Shown here piece after piece: positions 8,139 through 17,233 of a DNA stretch of 64,000 nt; the first letter of the stretch is position 1; each line of letters starts with the position of its first letter. A model generated the notes under the pieces. The model did no database searches. It was not told the DNA's origin and saw only the letters and a program-made list of their open reading frames with translations. Origin of the DNA: Acidobacteriota bacterium (lineage in GTDB: Bacteria; Acidobacteriota; Terriglobia; Bryobacterales; Bryobacteraceae); assembly GCA_016213775.1 (NCBI GenBank), contig JACQZR010000254.1, positions 1 through 64,000 of the forward strand, given 5' to 3'. The position numbers and the translations under genes are program-made.

Positions 8139-8150
8139 CTGCGCCTGGAT
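8123..8150 (+). promoter_or_regulatory. Phased CTTGAC repeats upstream of the TPR/PD40 gene
   Basis: CTTGAC occurs at 8123 and 8134, exactly 11 bp apart, with a looser CTGGAT in phase at 8145. It is the same hexamer and spacing as at 5561-5599. The first copy overlaps the last codons of the response regulator gene. This suggests a separate regulated promoter for the propeller gene in addition to read-through. No strong -10 was identified. Confidence 0.45.
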
Positions 8151-8196
8151 TCGATTTGGTTGCTGATGCCGTAAGTTGGTGGCACGAGGTGAAGCG

Positions 8197-10275
8197 ATGA
8201 TGAATTACAGGAAAGCAATTACGGTGGCCGCCATGGCGGTCTGGATGGCGGCGCCGCTGGCCGGACAAAAGCCCGGCGCCGCGCAGACAGCGCTGAAGGC
8301 AGCGATCGACAAGGAAATGGTGGATGGCGATCTCAAGGGCGCGATTGTGCTCTATGAGAAGGCTGTGGCGGAAGCCAAGGGTGACCGCGCAACGGCGGCG
8401 AAGGCACTCATCCGCATGGCCGAATGCCACCACAAACTAGGCGACGCCGAAGCTCGCAGGATCTACGAGCGCGTGCTGCGCGAGTACGCGGATCAGCAGG
8501 AAGCAGCGAAGACCGCAAGGGAGCGACTTGGGCCCAAGGCTTCGGTGCAAAGCGCGAAGGGAGACCGAGTCGTCTGGACGGGTCGTGAAATGTACAGTGA
8601 CGGCAGAGTTTCCGCGGACGGGCGTTGTATCTCCTACACGGACTGGTACGACACAGGGAACTTAATGGTGTACGATTCCGTGACCAACCAGCACCGCGCC
8701 CTCACGGCCAACAAGGACTGGACTACCGGCAACGCGTATACCTCCGTGTTCTCGAGAGACGGAAAACAGTTGGCGTATGGCTGGCGAGGATATGAGCCGC
8801 GCATCAACGAACTCCGCATGATCGACGTGCACGGAACGGCAACGCCGCGGACTATCTTCACGAATGAAAACGTACAGCAGGTGCTTCCCACCGATTGGTC
8901 GTCCGACGGCAAGTGGCTTGCTGTTGTTGTGAAGGGCAAAGACGGAAGCAACCAGATCGGCATCGTGGGAGTTCAAGACGGTTCCTACCGTGGGCTGCGG
9001 TCGGTAGGTTGGCGCGGTCCGGAGAAGATTTTCTTCTCGAAAGACAGCAAGTATCTGGCCTACGACCTCCCCGCCGGAGACGACGTGCTCCAGCGCGATG
9101 TGTTCATCCTTGCGGTCAATGGCAGTCACGAAACGCGTGCAGTCGAGCATTCCGCGCACGACATCGTCATGGGCTGGTCGGCGGATGGGGCACACCTGCT
9201 CTTCGCGAGCGACCGCATGGGCGCGATGGGGCTGTGGGCTGCTCCGGTGACCGAAGGCAAAACCACCGGCGTGCCCATCCTGCTCAAGCCGAATATCGGA
9301 GCAGCCTCAACCCTGGGTCTGACTGCGGCCGGCGCACTCCACGTCATCAAAGACGCAAGTACCAGCAGACTTCAGACGCTTCGTCTGGACTTGGCGAATC
9401 GCAAAATCCTCGGTCCACCTGTGGTGGAGAATTATGTGCTGCCCACCCGTCCGGACTGGACGCGCGACGGTGCCTCCATCGCATACCCGTCGGTGGGCTC
9501 AAACGGGGTCCGCTCGATCATTGTACGCTCATTGGAAACGGGCCAGGCCCGAGAATTGCGTCCAGCGTTGCATTACTTCAATGAGGTGAGGTGGACGCCC
9601 GATGGAAAATCATTCATCGCGTTCGCAAGAGATCTCCGAGGCAAAAGCGGAATCTATCGTATCGATGCCCAGACCGGCACCACTTCATTCATCACGCCGA
9701 GCGAGATTACTCGCCCGCACGTTTCGCCGGATGGAAAGAAGATCTACTACAACGTCAACTTCCATGGAGGCAAGGGCGGTCCCAAGCAAGTCGTCGAACG
9801 CGATCTGGCCTCGGGCGAGGTGAGGGATCTCTATGTTGTGCCCCAGGGCAGCGGACTCGGCAGTCAGGAGCTTTCTCCGGACGGCAGCCACCTGGCGGGT
9901 GTCCTAGCCACCATGTCGGACAAGAGTTCGGCGCTGGTGCTGATTCCAACCGCACGAGGTCCGGCGAGTGTAGTGGCCCGGGCGACCGGCCCCGACTCAT
10001 TTTACGGAAGCGGATTCCTCACCTGGACGCCGGACAGCCGCGCCTTACTGGTCATGAAAGAGATCAAAGATCGTACAGAACTGTGGCTGGTGCCCGTTAC
10101 TGGTGGAACACCTCGAATCGTCGATGTTGGTGACAACGTTCTCCCGACAAAGGGCGGTCCCGGAATGCGCCTGCACCCGAACGGGACGCAACTCGCCTTT
10201 TCCTCTGGTGACTCTGCACGTGAGGTGTGGACGCTCGAGAACTTCCTGCCGGCCCTCAGCGCCAAACACAAATGA
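8197..10275 (+). CDS. Secreted TPR plus PD40/WD40-like propeller protein
   Basis: About 692 residues from ATG 8197 (a second ATG follows immediately); the site GAGG at 8186-8189 supports this start over an upstream TTG. A signal peptide (ITVAAMAVWMAAPLAGQ) precedes a helical region with TPR features (KGAIVLYEKAVAEAKGD, residues ~40-110), then a beta-propeller of TolB/PD40 blades with repeated DG motifs (SADGRCISY, SSDGKWLAV, WTPDGKSFIA, LSPDGSHLAG). Exported to periplasm or cell surface. It follows the kinase and regulator and is paralogous to 25122-27227, which sits in the same position in the second cassette. Likely an output or accessory sensor of the system; its ligand is unknown. Confidence 0.85.
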   Translation: MMNYRKAITVAAMAVWMAAPLAGQKPGAAQTALKAAIDKEMVDGDLKGAIVLYEKAVAEAKGDRATAAKALIRMAECHHKLGDAEARRIYERVLREYADQQEAAKTARERLGPKASVQSAKGDRVVWTGREMYSDGRVSADGRCISYTDWYDTGNLMVYDSVTNQHRALTANKDWTTGNAYTSVFSRDGKQLAYGWRGYEPRINELRMIDVHGTATPRTIFTNENVQQVLPTDWSSDGKWLAVVVKGKDGSNQIGIVGVQDGSYRGLRSVGWRGPEKIFFSKDSKYLAYDLPAGDDVLQRDVFILAVNGSHETRAVEHSAHDIVMGWSADGAHLLFASDRMGAMGLWAAPVTEGKTTGVPILLKPNIGAASTLGLTAAGALHVIKDASTSRLQTLRLDLANRKILGPPVVENYVLPTRPDWTRDGASIAYPSVGSNGVRSIIVRSLETGQARELRPALHYFNEVRWTPDGKSFIAFARDLRGKSGIYRIDAQTGTTSFITPSEITRPHVSPDGKKIYYNVNFHGGKGGPKQVVERDLASGEVRDLYVVPQGSGLGSQELSPDGSHLAGVLATMSDKSSALVLIPTARGPASVVARATGPDSFYGSGFLTWTPDSRALLVMKEIKDRTELWLVPVTGGTPRIVDVGDNVLPTKGGPGMRLHPNGTQLAFSSGDSAREVWTLENFLPALSAKHK

Positions 10276-10425
10276 TCTCTTTGTGGCAGTTAATCCGCCC
10301 ACGGCTGAGAAGATCGGGATGGGGCGGCGGTTGTTATTCGATCCGCCCCCTGTCGCGAGAGGGTACGGTGTCGGGCGCGAGGACGGCACCGGTGAAGCGG
10401 GGCAGAGCGTTTATTGAGCGGTTAG

Positions 10426-10458
10426 CCATACTACCATACCGACAGTATGGTAGTATGG
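10426..10458 (+). promoter_or_regulatory. Perfect 14-bp inverted repeat upstream of vapB, probable operator
   Basis: CCATACTACCATAC (10426-10439) pairs perfectly with GTATGGTAGTATGG (10445-10458) across a 5-nt spacer, ending 4 nt before the antitoxin start. The right arm contains TAGTAT (10451-10456), a possible -10 spaced 6 nt from the GTG. Antitoxins of the VapB type usually repress their own promoter through such palindromes. The preceding 150 bp (10276-10425) shows nothing recognisable. Confidence 0.65.
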
Positions 10459-10462
10459 GTCC

Positions 10463-10720
10463 GTGAAGACGACGGTCGAAATTGCCGACCCTTTGTTCAA
10501 GCAAGCCAAGGCCCTTGCCGCCAGGGAGGGACTCAGCTTCCGGGATCTTGTCGAGGAAGGTTTGCAGGCGGCCGTCGAAGCGAGAACCAAGGCCGTGTCC
10601 AAGCCGTTTCGTCTTCGGGACGGAAGTTTCAAGAAGGGCCACGGGCTTCAGCCTGGTTTGAAGTGGGCAGACCTCACGTCGATGGCCTATGAGGGCGAAG
10701 GCGGCTCTCTCCGTCCATGA
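10463..10720 (+). CDS. vapB: VapB-type antitoxin
   Basis: An 85-residue protein from a GTG start. The N-terminus (MKTTVEIADPLFKQAKALAA, then EGLSFRDLVEEGL) is a typical ribbon-helix-helix DNA-binding motif; the C-terminal part is basic then acidic and would wrap the toxin. It neutralises the PIN toxin encoded next, and the complex should bind the palindrome just upstream. The stop overlaps the toxin ATG by 4 nt, so the pair is translationally coupled. No Shine-Dalgarno is visible; transcription from the -10-like TAGTAT would give a leaderless message. Confidence 0.88.
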   Translation: MKTTVEIADPLFKQAKALAAREGLSFRDLVEEGLQAAVEARTKAVSKPFRLRDGSFKKGHGLQPGLKWADLTSMAYEGEGGSLRP

Positions 10721-11151
10721 TTGCGGTGGACACGAACGTTCTGGTCTACGCGCACCGGCAGGACACACCGTATCACAAGGCAGCCGCGTTGGCGATCAAG
10801 CGCCTGGCCGAAGGGACCGCGCCATGGGGAATCCCCTGGCCCTGTGTACACGAGTTTCTCTCGGTCTCAACCAATCCCAGGATATTCAAGCCACCGAGCC
10901 CGCCGGCGATCGCGATCCAGCAGGTGGAGATCTGGATGGAATCGCCCACCCTGCGAATACTCGGCGAATCGACCGGGTACTGGAACGAGCTGCGGGGGAC
11001 GTTCCTTGCTGGGAAACTTGCCGGCGCGCAGGTACACGACGCCCGCATTCACGCGATTTGCCGTGCGAGCGGCGTGAGCGAGTTGTGGTCAGCGGATAGG
11101 GATTTCTCGCGGATGCGCGGGCTAAAGATCGTCAATTCCTGTCTCGACTGA
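10717..11151 (+). CDS. vapC: PIN-domain ribonuclease toxin, VapC family
   Basis: A 144-residue PIN domain: D5 in AVDTNVLVYAHR, a central acidic position in CVHEFLS, and the C-terminal acidic cluster in QVHDARIHA and SADRDFSRM that completes the Mg-binding site. PIN toxins cut specific RNAs, often tRNA or the rRNA sarcin-ricin loop. Length and motif order match the family, with no sign of inactivation. It overlaps vapB by 4 nt. A second, unrelated PIN pair lies at 33326-33981. Confidence 0.92.
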   Translation: MIAVDTNVLVYAHRQDTPYHKAAALAIKRLAEGTAPWGIPWPCVHEFLSVSTNPRIFKPPSPPAIAIQQVEIWMESPTLRILGESTGYWNELRGTFLAGKLAGAQVHDARIHAICRASGVSELWSADRDFSRMRGLKIVNSCLD

Positions 11152-11185
11152 GACAGACCCTTTCGGCAAGCGGACCCGCCCTACA

Positions 11186-14100
11186 TCAAAAAAAGAAGCG
11201 AAGGGCGAACTGCATCTGCCGGGGGAGCCGGGCGGCGGTGAATTCGCCGAAGCGGGCGTTGACCTGGCGGCCCTGGGCATCGAAGCGGGCGGCGGTATCG
11301 AACGCGCTGAACTGGGTGTGGTTGAAGGCGTTGTAGAGCTCCCAACGGAACTGGAGACGCATGGGTTCGCGAATGGCGAAGTTCTTGAGGACGGCGATGT
11401 CCCAGTTGTTGATGCCGGGCCCGCGCATGACGTAGCGGCCGGCGGTTCCGATGGTGCCGACTGCGGGCGGGCCGAACGCTTCGGTGCGGAAGTTGCGGCT
11501 GAAGGTCCGCTCCGATTTCGGCAGGACCGCGTCACTCAGAAGATTGATGCGAGCACCCTGGGAGGCGCTGCCAGTGATGTCGGTAGCGGCCACGAACGTG
11601 TAGCCGGCATTGACAGGTGCTCCGCTGACGAAACTCGTGATGCCGGAGAGCTGCCAGCCGCCGAACACCTGTTTGGAAACGACGTTGTTCGCGTTTGGCT
11701 TTGGCACGTCGTAAAGGTAGTTGATCTTGGCAACGTGGGTGCGGTCGAAGTCGGAGAGGCCGTAGTTCCAGATGCGGACGGGGACGAGGGCGCTCACTGT
11801 GGTGAGGTCGGTGCTGTTGTAGTCCATTGACTTGGACCAGGTCCAAGAGCCGCCAAGTTGGAGTCCACGGGTGAAGCGGCGGTTGACGGTCAACTGGAGG
11901 GAATGATAGTTGGACGAGGCGGCCCATTCGCGCAGGAGGACATCGTTATACCCAACGATGCTTCGCAGGAAGCTGGCGGGCAGAGGCACACGCGTGTTGG
12001 TGGGGTCGGCGTTCTGCGGAAGGAAATTGGCGCCAAGCGGAATAGGGCTGAGATTGCGCTGCCAGAGCAGGTGACGCCCAAGTGAAGTGACGTAACCTGC
12101 ATCGAGCACGGTGCCCCATCCGATGTTGTGTTGGACGGAGAAGCTGGCGTTCATGACGTTGGGGACCAGCGAGCGGCCATCCACGCCGATGATGTCCTGC
12201 GGGAAGACGAAGCCCGGCGAGGATGTGAGCTCGCGGATGGTGCTGAAGTTGATCTGCGGCGTGCTGACAAGCGGGGGCTGCCCGCCGAGGAGGCGGAGGA
12301 GTTGGAAATCGCCGAGGTTTGTGAACATGCCGAAGCCGCCGCGAACAGCGGTCTTCCCTTTACCGAAGACGTCCCAAGCGAAGCCGATGCGCGGAGCGAA
12401 CTGGAGACCGGGGTTTTGCGTGAGGCCTCGGGGATAAGTGCCATCGACGCCGGTGACGAGTCCGTTGGCGGTGTTTCCCGTGCCGGGCGCGATGGCCCCG
12501 ACGAGAGCTTGCGGATACACCTGACCGGTGACGGGATGAACGCCAACGCGGCGTCCGCTCACGAGAGCCGGGCGGATAAGCTGGACCATTTTGGAGCGAT
12601 CGAAACGGTCGAGAACGAAGCCGGAGACGCGGCCTTGCTCTTCATACTGCGGGACGATGTGAGCGAAGCGCATGCCGAGCTCGATGGTGAGACGGCGGTG
12701 CACTTTCCAACTGTCCTGAGCGAACCATTCGAACGATTTGATGAAGATGCTGATGTCGGGGCGCGAGGTGGCTTCCTGATACTGGTTGAAGACGCCGAAC
12801 ATGGCGTTGGAGAAGGCATAGCCGGTGTCGATCGGGTTGTTGGCGTTGCGGCCGAAATTGATGGTGGCGTTGAAGGCGGAAGGTAGCTGCGCCTGGCGCA
12901 TATTGTGGTTGTAGAAAACACCGGCCTTGACGAGATGAGAGGCGAAATTCTTGGTGATGTTGTTGGTGATGTTGATGGCGTACTGCCGCTGATCGAGCGG
13001 GGTGCGGCCATCCATGTTGAGATTGATCGGCTGGCTGACGCCGCCGAAGCTGACGTTGGGAACGAGATTCAACGGATTGGCGGAGGGATTGATCTGGGGC
13101 GTGACAAAGCCGATGGTGGCGCGCTGGTTGCGTTTCAACTCGCCATCGGGAATGCGCTCGCCTTCGGGACGCTGCGAGTATCCGAAGGTGAATTCATTGA
13201 CGAGCGTTGGCGAGAGGATGAACTGGTTGCGCAGGGAGAGCACGGTGCCCTGTGTCCAGAATGTCTTTCTCATCTGGGCCCAGTTGGCGCCGCCGGTGGG
13301 AATGCCGTAGGGCCCGGTTTGCTCGTCTTTATGGCGGGAGAGACTGAAGGCGAGCTGGCTGTTGGGGTGGAGATGGTAGTCGGCCTTTAAGGTTTCGAGA
13401 CGCTGGGGCGTTTCCACCTGCTCCTGAAACACGTAGTTGTAGCGACGGGCGGAAATGGCGAGGTTAGAGAAGTTGGGAAGCGGGAACATCCCGAAGATGG
13501 CTTTGCCGTTGGGATCGATGCGGCTCGCGGGGATGAGATTGCCGGGCATGGGCTGGAGTGTGGTGGGATCGCGGATGGGAATGGGCGCGCCGTTCAGTTC
13601 GACGGTCTGGGAGAAGTCACCGTTGCGCTCGAGTTGCGTTGGGGTGGTGAGCTGGCCGATGGCGAGGCTGCTGGAACGCGGCCAGAATTCCTGCGACCAG
13701 AAGAAGTAGAGCTTGTCGCGATTCTTATTGAACAGCTTGGGGATGGTGATGGGACCACCGACGTTGTAGGAGTAGGTGTTGAGACGGGTGCGCGGTTTGC
13801 GGAGTCCGGTGACGTTGTTGAAGAACGAATTAGCGTTGTATTGTTCGTGACGCTTGAAGTAGCTGAACATGCCGTGGAGACTGCGGGTACCGCTCTTGGT
13901 GACGAGTTGCACGTTGGCTCCGGACATGCGGCCGTATTCGGCCTGGTAGTTGGTGAGGAGGACCTTGACCTCGGCGACAGCGTCCATGCCAACACTGACT
14001 GTGCCGCCCTGGTTGTTGCCGACGTCGATCATGGTCATGCCGTCGAGGGTGAGGTTGTTGGTGTTGTTGCGCCCACCTTGCACGTTGACAGTGAAGCCGC

Positions 14101-14611
14101 GGTCGATGGAGTCGCGGTCGGCGTTGTCGACGACGCCGGGGAGCAGTTGGAGAAGCGAAGTCACGTTGCGTCCGCGGATGAGGATGTTTTCCACCTGGCT
14201 GGACGTGACGACGCCGGCGCGTTCGGAACTGACGGTTTGCACAGTTGCGCCTTCGGCGGTGACGGTGACGCTTTCACTGGTGCTGCCAACCTGGAGTTGA
14301 ATGTCGCCGGTGGTGAGCGTTTCAGAAGCGGTGAGGTTGAGGTTGCGGCGCTCCACCTGTTTGAAGCCTTCGCGTTTGACGGTGAGGTTGTAAGCGCCGG
14401 GGGCGAGCGAGGGGAACGCGAAGCTGCCGTTTTCAGCAGTAATAGTGCGACGTTCGAATGCCGTTGCCGGTTGTGCGAGAACGACGTCGGCGCGGGAAAC
14501 GGCGAGTCCTGTAGGATCGACGACTGTGCCGACGATGGTACCGGTGACAGATTGGGCGTGCGTGTAGGGAACAAGCAGACTAACGGCAAGAAGAAGCAGC
14601 AGGGTTCTCAT
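11186..14611 (-). CDS. Oar-like TonB-dependent receptor with carboxypeptidase-regulatory domain
   Basis: A 1141-residue outer-membrane protein. It starts with a signal peptide (MRTLLLLLAVSLLVPYTHAQ), then a carboxypeptidase-regulatory beta-sandwich (about 22-105; TGTIVGTVVDPTGLAVSRAD, GAYNLTVKREGFK), a plug-like region (120-230; NLTLDGMTMID) and a long beta-barrel ending in aromatic FALRFFF, as outer-membrane barrels do. Such receptors are greatly expanded in Acidobacteriota and probably import polymers or metal complexes. AAAGGA about 9 nt upstream supports the start. A degraded copy of its 3' end lies at 2655-2832. It follows the minus-strand operon at 14672-19255 by 60 nt and may be co-expressed. 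Confidence 0.92.
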   Translation of the reverse strand: MRTLLLLLAVSLLVPYTHAQSVTGTIVGTVVDPTGLAVSRADVVLAQPATAFERRTITAENGSFAFPSLAPGAYNLTVKREGFKQVERRNLNLTASETLTTGDIQLQVGSTSESVTVTAEGATVQTVSSERAGVVTSSQVENILIRGRNVTSLLQLLPGVVDNADRDSIDRGFTVNVQGGRNNTNNLTLDGMTMIDVGNNQGGTVSVGMDAVAEVKVLLTNYQAEYGRMSGANVQLVTKSGTRSLHGMFSYFKRHEQYNANSFFNNVTGLRKPRTRLNTYSYNVGGPITIPKLFNKNRDKLYFFWSQEFWPRSSSLAIGQLTTPTQLERNGDFSQTVELNGAPIPIRDPTTLQPMPGNLIPASRIDPNGKAIFGMFPLPNFSNLAISARRYNYVFQEQVETPQRLETLKADYHLHPNSQLAFSLSRHKDEQTGPYGIPTGGANWAQMRKTFWTQGTVLSLRNQFILSPTLVNEFTFGYSQRPEGERIPDGELKRNQRATIGFVTPQINPSANPLNLVPNVSFGGVSQPINLNMDGRTPLDQRQYAINITNNITKNFASHLVKAGVFYNHNMRQAQLPSAFNATINFGRNANNPIDTGYAFSNAMFGVFNQYQEATSRPDISIFIKSFEWFAQDSWKVHRRLTIELGMRFAHIVPQYEEQGRVSGFVLDRFDRSKMVQLIRPALVSGRRVGVHPVTGQVYPQALVGAIAPGTGNTANGLVTGVDGTYPRGLTQNPGLQFAPRIGFAWDVFGKGKTAVRGGFGMFTNLGDFQLLRLLGGQPPLVSTPQINFSTIRELTSSPGFVFPQDIIGVDGRSLVPNVMNASFSVQHNIGWGTVLDAGYVTSLGRHLLWQRNLSPIPLGANFLPQNADPTNTRVPLPASFLRSIVGYNDVLLREWAASSNYHSLQLTVNRRFTRGLQLGGSWTWSKSMDYNSTDLTTVSALVPVRIWNYGLSDFDRTHVAKINYLYDVPKPNANNVVSKQVFGGWQLSGITSFVSGAPVNAGYTFVAATDITGSASQGARINLLSDAVLPKSERTFSRNFRTEAFGPPAVGTIGTAGRYVMRGPGINNWDIAVLKNFAIREPMRLQFRWELYNAFNHTQFSAFDTAARFDAQGRQVNARFGEFTAARLPRQMQFALRFFF

Positions 14612-14671
14612 GCGATGGTCCTTTCACTGGAAGCAACTTCGCAAGAGTCTATCACTTCATCGAGGCAGTGA

Positions 14672-15853
14672 TCACTTCGCCGGGGCTGGGGGAATCCAGA
14701 TCCAAAGTATTGCGCCAATCAGACCCAGGCCGGCGGACACTAACAGCGCCGCTTCCCAACCGAACTTCGTCGCGAGGATGGGGGTGAGGGCGGGCGAGAT
14801 GAGGCCGCCAATGTTGCTGCCCATGTTCATGAAGCCGCCGGCTGCGCCGCTGGACGGTCCGGCGAGGTGGGTCATGGTGGCCCAGAATGGACCTTCGACA
14901 CAAAGCACGAGAGCGGTCGCGAAGGCCATGCAGACGGCGGCGAAGTACGCGTTGGGTGCGTAGGCTCCGATGGCTGTGAGGAGGCCGGAGCCTGCGAGTC
15001 CGATGATGGGGACCCAACGGCGGCCGGTGCGCAGGCGGTCGAAGATGAATCCACCGAGTGGGATGGACACGATGGAGAGCAGCCATGGCAGGCTGCCGAA
15101 TAGCGCGCTTCGCAGCAGATCGAAGTGACGGACGTCTACCAGGTAGTAGTAGAACCAGAAGACGAAGATGTAACCGACGTAGCCTTGGAGCGTGTAGCTG
15201 AGAGTGAGCAGATAGAATTCGAGGGTGCGGGGGATGCGGCCGTCTTTGCGTACCGTGGAGGGTTCCACGGGTGGCACGGCGGGGGTTTTCACGAGCAGCC
15301 ATGCGAGGCCGGCGATCAGGGCGGGAATGGTGGATACCCACAGGGCGGCTCGCCAACCCCAGCCGTTCATCACAGGGCCGAGCAGCAAGGGCGCGATGGC
15401 GGAACCGACGCCGATGCCGGCGATGACGGTGCCGTTGGCGCGGCCGCGCTGGGCCAGCGGAACCCAGCGGGAGACGGCGACGCCGGCGGATGGGAAGGTG
15501 GGGGCTTCGAAAACACCGAGGAGGAAACGGGCGATCATGAGGACAGCAACACTGCCGGCGGCTGCTGTGATCCCAAAGACGCAGGCGATCCAGCCGAAGG
15601 CGGCGATGGCAAGAACGCGGGTGGGACCGAAGCGGTCGGCGAGCATGCCACTGGGCACTTGCATCAGGGCATAGCCTGCGAGGAACGCGCTGAAGACGCG
15701 GCCCATGGCTTCCTGCGTGAGTCCGAACTCGGGCATCATCTGCACGACAGCGACGGAGACGTTGGTACGGGCGAGGTAGCTGGCGGTGGCGGTGAGAGTG
15801 AGGAGAGCCACGAGATCCCAGCGGGCGGAGGGCGGTGGGTGGTTGTGGGTCAA
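14672..15853 (-). CDS. MFS transporter, anion:cation symporter-like
   Basis: A 393-residue, 12-helix permease. The N-terminal segment TNVSVAVVQMMPEFGLTQ and the loop GYALMQVPSGMLADRFG are hallmarks of the ACS family (sugar acid and organic anion symporters); the second half has the equivalent GGFIFDRLRTGRR loop. It would move an acidic sugar or carboxylate with a cation across the inner membrane. The start lies 10 nt from the end of the GNAT gene, and the two share an operon with a sugar-phosphate isomerase-like protein, which fits uptake of a sugar-like substrate. The exact substrate is unknown. Confidence 0.9.
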   Translation of the reverse strand: MTHNHPPPSARWDLVALLTLTATASYLARTNVSVAVVQMMPEFGLTQEAMGRVFSAFLAGYALMQVPSGMLADRFGPTRVLAIAAFGWIACVFGITAAAGSVAVLMIARFLLGVFEAPTFPSAGVAVSRWVPLAQRGRANGTVIAGIGVGSAIAPLLLGPVMNGWGWRAALWVSTIPALIAGLAWLLVKTPAVPPVEPSTVRKDGRIPRTLEFYLLTLSYTLQGYVGYIFVFWFYYYLVDVRHFDLLRSALFGSLPWLLSIVSIPLGGFIFDRLRTGRRWVPIIGLAGSGLLTAIGAYAPNAYFAAVCMAFATALVLCVEGPFWATMTHLAGPSSGAAGGFMNMGSNIGGLISPALTPILATKFGWEAALLVSAGLGLIGAILWIWIPPAPAK

Positions 15854-15863
15854 GGGAATAGTC

Positions 15864-16313
15864 CTACAGGCGCTTGTGCATGAGGATTTCAGAGGCGCCG
15901 GGGATTACATAGTCCTTCAGGACACCTACAGCAGTGTAGCCGTGGCGTTCGTAGAGGACGCGGGCGCGCTCGTTGAAGGATGACACACAGAGGAAGAAAT
16001 GTTTGACGCCGGGGAATTGCATTTCGGCGGCGTCGAGCAGGGCGGCGCCGATTCCCTTCCCTCGCCAACCGGGCGCGACGGCGATTGAGGCGATGTATGG
16101 AGAGCCCATTGCGCCGGTGGGATGGATCAGGATGAAGCCGCAGCGTTCCTTGTTCTGCCGTGCGACGAGGACGAGATGTTCGGGACGCCTGACGCGTGCC
16201 AGGCACTGTTCGTAGCTGCGGAGAAGCGTGATCCACGGGTCGGTGGACGCCATGGTACGTGCACACCATTCGGCGTCTGTGTCGTGGGCCGGACCGATGG
16301 TGAGATCCGTCAT
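15864..16313 (-). CDS. GNAT family N-acetyltransferase
   Basis: A 149-residue single-domain acetyltransferase. The acetyl-CoA loop is seen as SIAVAPGWRGKGIGAALLDA (about 76-95), followed by FLCVSSFNERARVLYERHGY, the typical final helix and strand. Its ATG overlaps the stop of the upstream isomerase-like gene by 4 nt, so the two are translationally coupled. It may modify a product of that pathway, or be a resistance or detoxification enzyme; the sequence does not say which. Confidence 0.88.
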   Translation of the reverse strand: MTDLTIGPAHDTDAEWCARTMASTDPWITLLRSYEQCLARVRRPEHLVLVARQNKERCGFILIHPTGAMGSPYIASIAVAPGWRGKGIGAALLDAAEMQFPGVKHFFLCVSSFNERARVLYERHGYTAVGVLKDYVIPGASEILMHKRL

Positions 16314-17227
16314 GCGATCAATCGAATCATCTCATCCATGCACTGACGGGACATCTTGTAGTTTTCCGGGCCGTGGCCGTGATGGGTTTCGAGACCGAAC
16401 AGTCCTTTGTAGCCGTCGGCGTCGAGAGCGCGGAAGATCGCGCCCCAATCCATTTTGTTTTTGCCGAACAGGCCTTCGGCTTTGATCTGAACGTTTTGGA
16501 TGCGGGCTTTCGGCAGCTTGGCGTAGCCGGTGGGGAAGACGTCCTTCTCATAGATGAATGAGTTCTGGGGATCCCAGTTGATGGCGATGGCGGGGTGGGT
16601 GAGTTGGGCCAGCAGGTCGCGGATCTCTTCGCTGGTGGCGATGTTGGTGGAGAACTCGGTTTCCACCAGGAGCTGACAGCCTTCCGCTTTCGCCACATCG
16701 GCCATACCGCCGAGGAGCTCGACGAGACGGGGGTAAAGCTTGCGAGGTTCGGCGACGCGCCAGAAGGTAAATGTGCGGAGCTTGGTGCAGCCAAAGGTCT
16801 GCGAAGCGGCGATGGCCCGTTTGAGCCGATCGTTGCGGTCGCGGTACATGCCTTCGGAGGTGAGTCCCTGGCGGGCGTAGAGTTTGTCGTACCAGTCTTC
16901 GCGGCGGACGGCGACAGTGCCCGGGAGATCGTATTTGAGAAGGGCGCTGTTGAAGAAGGAGACACCGATGCCCGCGTTCCTGAGCTTCGCGGCGATAGGC
17001 TTCAACTCCGCCACCGTCATGGAATCGAGCATCGCCGCGGCACCGTTCTGTTCCACGGCACGCAGTTCCAGCCATTTCAATTTGTAGTCGCGTGCGAAGG
17101 CGATCCATTGATCGGGACCGGGGCCGGCTTCGTCGGCAAGAATGGTCAGGCGGTCGCGTTGGAGTTTGGCAAAGAGGCGCGCGGCCGGGGACACGGCAAG
17201 CGCGGCGAGGAGATGTCGTCTGTTCAC
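16310..17227 (-). CDS. Sugar phosphate isomerase/epimerase-like TIM-barrel protein
   Basis: A 305-residue protein of the xylose isomerase-like TIM barrel (AP endonuclease family 2) superfamily. It begins with a twin-arginine-like leader (MNRRHLLAALAVSPAARLFA), suggesting export or an ancestral Tat signal. Metal-ligand-type residues occur at expected strand ends: VETEFST (Glu), INWDPQNS (Asp), NVQIKAE and LETHHGHG (Glu/His) near the C-terminus. Family members interconvert keto- and aldo-sugars or inositol derivatives. It begins 6 nt after the TPR gene and overlaps the GNAT gene by 4 nt. Fold and metal site are clear, substrate is not. Confidence 0.85.
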   Translation of the reverse strand: MNRRHLLAALAVSPAARLFAKLQRDRLTILADEAGPGPDQWIAFARDYKLKWLELRAVEQNGAAAMLDSMTVAELKPIAAKLRNAGIGVSFFNSALLKYDLPGTVAVRREDWYDKLYARQGLTSEGMYRDRNDRLKRAIAASQTFGCTKLRTFTFWRVAEPRKLYPRLVELLGGMADVAKAEGCQLLVETEFSTNIATSEEIRDLLAQLTHPAIAINWDPQNSFIYEKDVFPTGYAKLPKARIQNVQIKAEGLFGKNKMDWGAIFRALDADGYKGLFGLETHHGHGPENYKMSRQCMDEMIRLIA

Positions 17228-17233
17228 CCGCGC

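Noticed and set aside
13634-14671. 345-codon plus-strand frame opposite the TonB receptor
   Set aside because: Composition rich in Val/Gly/Asp typical of antisense frames; the minus-strand receptor has signal peptide, domains and barrel end.
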